64,000 nucleotides of DNA from the NCBI GenBank assembly GCA_003342895.1, contig PTFA01000042.1, forward strand, positions 744,001 through 808,000, read 5' to 3'. Positions within the stretch are counted from its first letter, which is position 1, and every line of letters begins with the position of its first letter. The stretch is from Casuarius casuarius. Its lineage: Eukaryota; Chordata; Aves; Casuariiformes; Casuariidae. The position numbers and the translations under genes are program-made. Shown here piece after piece: positions 59,300 through 64,000 of the stretch. Below the pieces are notes generated by a model. It made no database searches, was not told where the DNA came from, and was given only the letters and a program-made list of their open reading frames with translations.

Positions 59300-60400
59300 T
59301 ATTTCTCACCCTCTTCCTCTCCCTTCTCCTCCGGCTCTTTTCCTCCAGCCCACAAACACAGTCTTTGTCTTCTAGTCTGAAAACCACCGCTCACCCACGC
59401 CCCTGCCCGACCCATGCCTTCCCCCTCTGCCCCGAACCCACAGGCACGATCGCGTCCCCCGCTGTCCCTCCAGGCAGGTCTCAGCCCCCACTGCCCCGCA
59501 GGCTGCCATCCCCGCCGCCGACCCGCCAGCTGCGGGAACCCAGGGCTTCCCACGGGCTCCAGCCAGCGTCTGCCCCAGATCTTCCCCAAAACTCACTCTC
59601 TTCCCACGCAGCCCAGAGCTCCTATGGAGGCTCCTGCAGAAGCTGGCGACAGGTTTCGGTTTCTGCCTCCAACTTGCTCCGTAGAAGAAACGTACCAAAC
59701 TCCCCAAAAGCGGCAACGCGTGCCATGCTTTCCTCTGCTGGCGACTTCTGAATGACACCGCTGTTACAGCCAGTGCTGCTCTCCCTCTTCCCTTCTCCTA
59801 CGTGTCCCCTGCCTCATCTCTGAATGAAACCGGCTCTTTCTTCCCCAGGTGCCTTGAGCTATTAACTACACTGTGGTATTTAAATGCTGTGTAAAGTTAA
59901 GGAATATAAAAGCCTCGGGAGAGGCAAGAAAATACATCAGTAGGACCTGGGAGAGGAAAGGGGAATAACAGCCATTGCACATGTGCTGAGTGGTTTTATT
60001 TAAAACAAAGCTTATACCTGAATTCAGGCACTGGCAATTTTAGATAGATCTCATCAGCCAGGAATTTCAATAGCTCGGTCCTGCAGTTAGAGCTGCCCTT
60101 TCCACTTGTATGGTAGCATTAACCATGCACTGCAGGGTATATTCACTTTCTTCACATCATTCTCTCCCCCTTCCCAAACACACCAACTCTTTGCTCCGTC
60201 CACTCAACGCAAAATAGCTCGGCTAAAGCCATGTTCCTCGCCAATCGCTCCCGCTGCTTTCCCCGCTAAGGTCGTTCCTCCCCTGCTCCCACCAGCCCGA
60301 ACCACCTCTTCTGTCAACTTTTCGGTGTCCCGCAGGCCTGCACAGCATCTACTCCAGCGGGGCCCCCGCTCCGTCGAGGCCTCGAGGCAATCCCACAACA
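59300..60400. other. GC-rich, CpG-bearing region, possible promoter area
   Basis: 59,300-59,352 is almost pure pyrimidine. 59,380-59,760 is C-rich with moderate CpG and is open for 113 to 128 codons in frames on both strands, none recognised. On the minus strand a donor-like GTGAGT lies at 59,596-59,591 at the end of one such frame. A second CpG-bearing patch is at 60,220-60,390. The whole could be a weak promoter or GC-rich intergenic DNA; no orientation is secure. Confidence 0.3.
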
Positions 60401-61451
60401 CAAGCCTTAAGTAAGAAAATAGCAGCGGCAGCGATAAATCCTTTTGCTGGATTCCTGTCTCATTACCGCATTTAAATTCCAGCTCCTCCAGCTTATCTGC
60501 ACAGTAACAACATTACGACAGGCACTCCATGGATACCTGACATGACTAAACCAAGCGCGGATTTTTAGTGCTGAAGTAACACACCGCTGGAGGGGCTCAC
60601 CCACGGGCTCGCTGTCACACGAAGCCTCAGCAAAAGAAACAGAGCTTCTCAGAGCTATGCTACAACTCAAACTGAAGTTCTGTAGCCCTGAGGGGGAAAG
60701 TACAATGCAGCACGAAGTGCCGTGATCTGCCTTATGCAGAAGGTCAGGCTAGCTCAAGGTCTTCGCCTTTGATTCCTGTCCTACAAGAGATTTTCCAGAG
60801 CAAGAGCAGGCTCTTGCAGAAATGCCTCCCAGCTAAGCAAACTCGCATATGCTCCCAACAACACGAACTTGCTTTTACAGGTACCTTTTGCAGATCCCCT
60901 CTCACAGGAGGTCACAGGTTCCCAAGGATTCCCAGACCAAGAGTCACAGGAGTAGACGATCAAAGCTATTTTTCTGGCCTGAAGTTTCTGTGAATCCATG
61001 TATCAAATAGATCAAACACAGCAAGATCCTCGCTGCTTGTGTATTCAGCTTTCACTTCCAATCATCCACTCCGCCACTACTAGTTTTCTTTCATTACTGC
61101 TCCTTTTGTCTCCTGGTCCTGTCCTTGGCTCTCTGCCTTTTATTTCACTGTCTGCTACATTTCCAAAATTCTTTTCTCTGTGCTCATCCAGCCTCTCTCT
61201 TCCTTCAAACTTACCGTTTGCACTGGTTTCTCTAAAGCCACCTTTTTCCAATTTGTGTGATTGCTTTCTTTATGGTAGGGCCACAAGATCTGTAAGCATT
61301 TACACAGGACTGAGCACATCGCTTCTGGACCAATGTGACAAATAAATGCTTTCACAACATGTGCCACAATATTAACCAAAATGTGATACACATGCCAGAT
61401 TACTGTTTATACACACACACACATTTATATAAAAGCGCATGTAAATGCTTT
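60401..61451. other. No gene seen
   Basis: A 115-codon plus-strand frame (60,998-61,345) is Ser- and Leu-rich owing to a pyrimidine-rich tract and is not recognised. 61,262-61,345 (TTTATGGTAGGGCCACAAGA ... ACAGGACTGAGCACATCGC) may be a scrap of an old amniote repeat but is too weak to call. A CA run lies at 61,408-61,424. Confidence 0.5.
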
Positions 61452-61523
61452 CTGAGGAGGAGTTTGGACCAAATGAGCTCCAGAGAGCCCTTCCAGCCTA
61501 AATTATTCTGATATTCTATAATC
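61452..61523 (+). mobile_element. CR1 LINE 3'-terminal scrap
   Basis: GAGGAGGAGTTTGGACCAAAT, GAGCTCCAGAGAGCCCTTCC and AGCCTAAATTATTCTGATATTCTATA match the last 70 bases of CR1, 'gttggactagatgacctccagaggtcccttccaacctaaatgattctatgattctat'. A decayed octamer repeat is present (ATTCTGATATTCTATA). Only the tail was inserted or survives. Confidence 0.85.
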
Positions 61524-62712
61524 TTTTTGGAAGCAAAATAAGCACTACAACAGCATTGTGCATCTGACAGCATACAGGAGAGGTCTTCTTCCCTGCTCTG
61601 CTGCAGCTCCAGTGTGACCTTTGGTATGACAGTTCACTTCTCAAAATCAAAAACCCATTCCCATTAAAACAGACCTGAGATCAAAGGTCATCTTTTGCAA
61701 AGCACCTAGGAATCTACCAGTGAAAAATTTACAAATATAAACCAACAAAGAGCAAAGGTGCTCTTAGTGTTCAGAAATTTTTTCAAATTTTTCCTGTTTC
61801 TGTGATCTGCTTCAATAGGGTGGAGGGGGTTGGTTATTGCAAATATGCTATTTAAATTAGGTGTTTATGACAGCCATTAGCTCTCCTACAGAAACCTGGA
61901 GACCAGAGGGGGGCACGCAGGTTGGAGGCTGGGCTCCTTCGTTCCATCCCAGCACAGAGCCACAGCCTGTGGCAGCAGGACGACCAACTGTGGCTACTGC
62001 CACCAACATCACGTCAGTACCGTATGCTGCGGTTGTCTCCTTGCTGTTGGGAAGACAAAGATATCTTTACTAATCAAATGTGATAAACTAAATTCAGGAA
62101 TCCCCTCTTCTCCTCAAGAGATGGAATTAAGGATAAAGAGCTCTGAAGTTCACTTCCCTATAGAAAGCAAAGTTTTCCCCAGTAAAGAATTGCAGGTTCT
62201 ATCCTACTTCAGTCCTGACGGTGCCTGTACCTCTTGCTGGCCTTCTCCACTGGGATGGTTTGACCTCTGGGAGGGGGGACTTACTCGGTCAGCACCAGTA
62301 AGAGAGAGATGAGAGATGATGTTTAGTTTGATAATGTGACTGTCAGTGGAATTTTGAAATGTCCCTCCCACACCTAGCAGATGCAATTTGCTCATTCCTC
62401 ATTTTAGAAAAATGTTCCAAAGTTCCTTTTGTAATAGATGCAAAATGTTTCACAAGGCTAGTGCTTTATTTTAAAGAAAAAAAAAAAAAGAAGAAGAAAA
62501 ACACACTCTTATCCCCTTCGGATTGAAATACATTTTAATTAACGCTCTTGAACAGATTTAAACCGTTTTATCTTTTTTAAAGACACTTTTATAGGGACAA
62601 GCCATCTCCTTAAATAAAACCCATACAGCACCGAGCTGAACTAAAAATGCCCAAAACCAAGATGAAAGAAAGAGTTGATTTCAAGAATGTGGATCTTCCA
62701 CCTGTCATTTTT
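61524..62712. other. No gene seen; CNE-like part at 62,510-62,700
   Basis: Frames are 70 codons or shorter. 62,510-62,700 contains AATACATTTTAATTAACGCTC and CAGATTTAAACCG in smooth AT-rich sequence of the kind seen in conserved non-coding DNA. A run of 13 A lies at 62,478-62,490 and is followed by AAG units. Confidence 0.5.
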
Positions 62713-62752
62713 GGCCCCGACTTTGCCAAAACTTACATCTGTGAATAAGTCC
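62713..62752 (+). repeat. Palindromic amniote element, short fragment
   Basis: GGCCCCGACTTTGCCAAAAC and TTACATCTGTGAATAAGTCC resemble the family end 'ggcccgatcctgcaaacacttacgcatgtgaataactcc'. Forty bases only. Confidence 0.4.
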
Positions 62753-63743
62753 AGAAGGCTGACCAGGATAAATGTACAATGTGATCTTAGCTTGAAGATA
62801 TGACTTGTATTTAAACAAATGTATAAGACAAATCACAACTGGATTGAAAATGTAAAAGACAAATGAGAGGAGACACTAAAATCCCGTGGGAGAGAGATGA
62901 CATGAGTTCTAATTAGTTTTGGTACTTTATTTTACAAATGAGCTCACCTAATAATTTGAGTATCAAGACTAATCTATTGGATGAGCTAAATTTTTTTAAA
63001 TAATGGTTTTTCAATCCAAGTAAAAATTGTCCCATAAAGCCTTGAATAGCACAAACCCATACGCACTTTTCACATCCTCAGTACCACTTCAGACTTCTTC
63101 CTCCTCACTGGCGGAAAGCTCCTGGAAGCCCTGCACAATGGTCCCAAAGATTACTTGAGTAATCTTGAATCCATGATCTACTCTACCTGCAGGTCCTGAC
63201 ATTGAACATCATAGAAACTGGACCAGGCTGTCAGATAGCTACTGTGACATTTTCTAAGGGCCAGATCCATATACCAATATGCCCATGTTTAATTTCATAA
63301 ACTAAACACATTGGATTTTCTTTTCTTAAGGTCAGAGCAGCACTATTTACCCTCTGTCCCATCATGTGTAGTTCAGCTGGTTTTAGTGTTAGACCTAAAA
63401 CTAAGGCAGTGATCACTATCACCAGCATTTAATTCAGCTTGTTCTTAAAACTCATCACAATGCTCTAAACTGTTGTTCTGTTTTCCCAGGGGGCTGTATT
63501 TTCTTCTTCGAGAAAACTGGCTAATTGGCTACATGCAGACAATATCTGTGTATATATCAGACCATGAAACGGTTACTAACATTTGGCTGGATCAAGGAAA
63601 CACAAACATATCCTATATCACATTCTGTGCAGTTGTTATCTTCCATTATACAAACATTTGGCAGGCTTCCATCATAAAATTTATGAACTAAAATTAGCTC
63701 TCACAATTGCAATCAATTGTAACAATCAAGCATAAGTAATTCC
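62753..63743. other. No gene seen
   Basis: Frames are 72 codons or shorter. AT-rich unique DNA. The sequence before the A-run at 63,744 does not resemble any processed gene copy. Confidence 0.6.
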
Positions 63744-63765
63744 AAAAAAAAAAAAAAAAAAAAAA
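63744..63765. repeat. Poly(A) run of 22
   Basis: Twenty-two consecutive A, the longest homopolymer in the window. No LINE, SINE or retrocopy is recognisable immediately upstream and no target-site duplication is obvious, so it may be a simple homopolymer. Confidence 0.95.
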
Positions 63766-63970
63766 GGTGAGCATGGAAAACAACATTACAGCATTGCAGT
63801 GGTTGCTCTATTTTTTTACAATTATGTCCAATACAGTCTTTTTATCCACCATTCATAAGGCTGCAAGCACATGAACTGTAAGCAGAATAATTTCTTATCA
63901 AGAAGCTTCTTATTGTGACATGCCACAACACCTCCTGTGCGATTCCATTCTTGGCACTCCTCCCTGTCTC

Positions 63971-63998
63971 AGAGGAGGAGGAGGAAGAGGAGGAGGGA
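63971..63998. repeat. (GGA)n purine tract at the window end
   Basis: Twenty-eight consecutive purines made mainly of GGA units, with seven GG pairs. GGA repeats can form compact G-quadruplex structures. The tract may continue past the window edge. Confidence 0.8.
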
Positions 63999-64000
63999 CC

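Noticed and set aside
59372..59758. Overlapping 128-codon frames on both strands
   Set aside because: Two equally long frames on opposite strands of C-rich sequence indicate compositional absence of stops rather than a gene.
61262..61345. Possible additional ancient repeat (TTTATGGTAGGGCC...)
   Set aside because: Only one or two short words resemble the remembered pattern; not enough for a feature.
63473..63765. Possible processed retrocopy ending in the A22 run
   Set aside because: The upstream frame matches no known protein, and there is no polyadenylation signal at the expected spacing and no visible target-site duplication.

Overview
This window reads as non-coding nuclear DNA from an amniote, most likely a bird. 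The clearest evidence is three CR1 LINE 3' ends. The best (about 47,130-47,837) still carries the C-terminal reverse transcriptase reading frame and the CR1 terminal octamer repeat. Older amniote fossils are scattered around them: a reverse-oriented MIR-type SINE at 41,240-41,415, shorter MIR/L2-like tails, and about ten copies of related short palindromic elements. Recent repeats are sparse, no LTR retrovirus was seen, and there is only a small microsatellite load, which suits an avian genome. I cannot name the species or the locus.

No protein-coding gene can be supported. The longest open frame is about 179 codons, on the minus strand at 7,803-8,342. None of the open frames reads like a known family except the broken CR1 fragment. 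The window is therefore best read as an intron or a gene desert. I found no tRNA, rRNA, known microRNA, CRISPR array or bacterial or plasmid feature.

Layout: 1-370 has several GATA-type motifs. 371-10,380 is unique sequence with an alternating purine-pyrimidine tract, one palindromic fossil and a possible MIR scrap. 10,380-11,050 is a very old CR1 relic. 11-22 kb contains a possible 24-nt microexon at 14,818, a fold-back element at 15,197, a CpG cluster at 16.7 kb, a TAATTA cluster at 20.3 kb and a MIR-like tail at 22.3 kb. 22-41 kb is unique DNA with several stretches resembling conserved non-coding elements and a 36-nt perfect alternating tract at 36,201. 41-49 kb is the most repeat-rich part (MIR, L2/MIR tail, two CR1s, palindromic elements). 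53.6-54.7 kb holds a compact CpG island with an NRF1-type site and a minus-strand splice donor, the best candidate promoter here. 55.1 kb has an 87-bp tandem duplication, 59.3-60.4 kb is GC-rich, and 61.45 kb has a short CR1 tail.

Nothing here forms an operon, and I did not find a new multi-gene system. The items most worth checking are the CpG-island first-exon candidate, the microexon candidate and the density of ancient palindromic fossils. Repeat identities rest on recalled consensus patterns read by eye. No alignment or database search was run.
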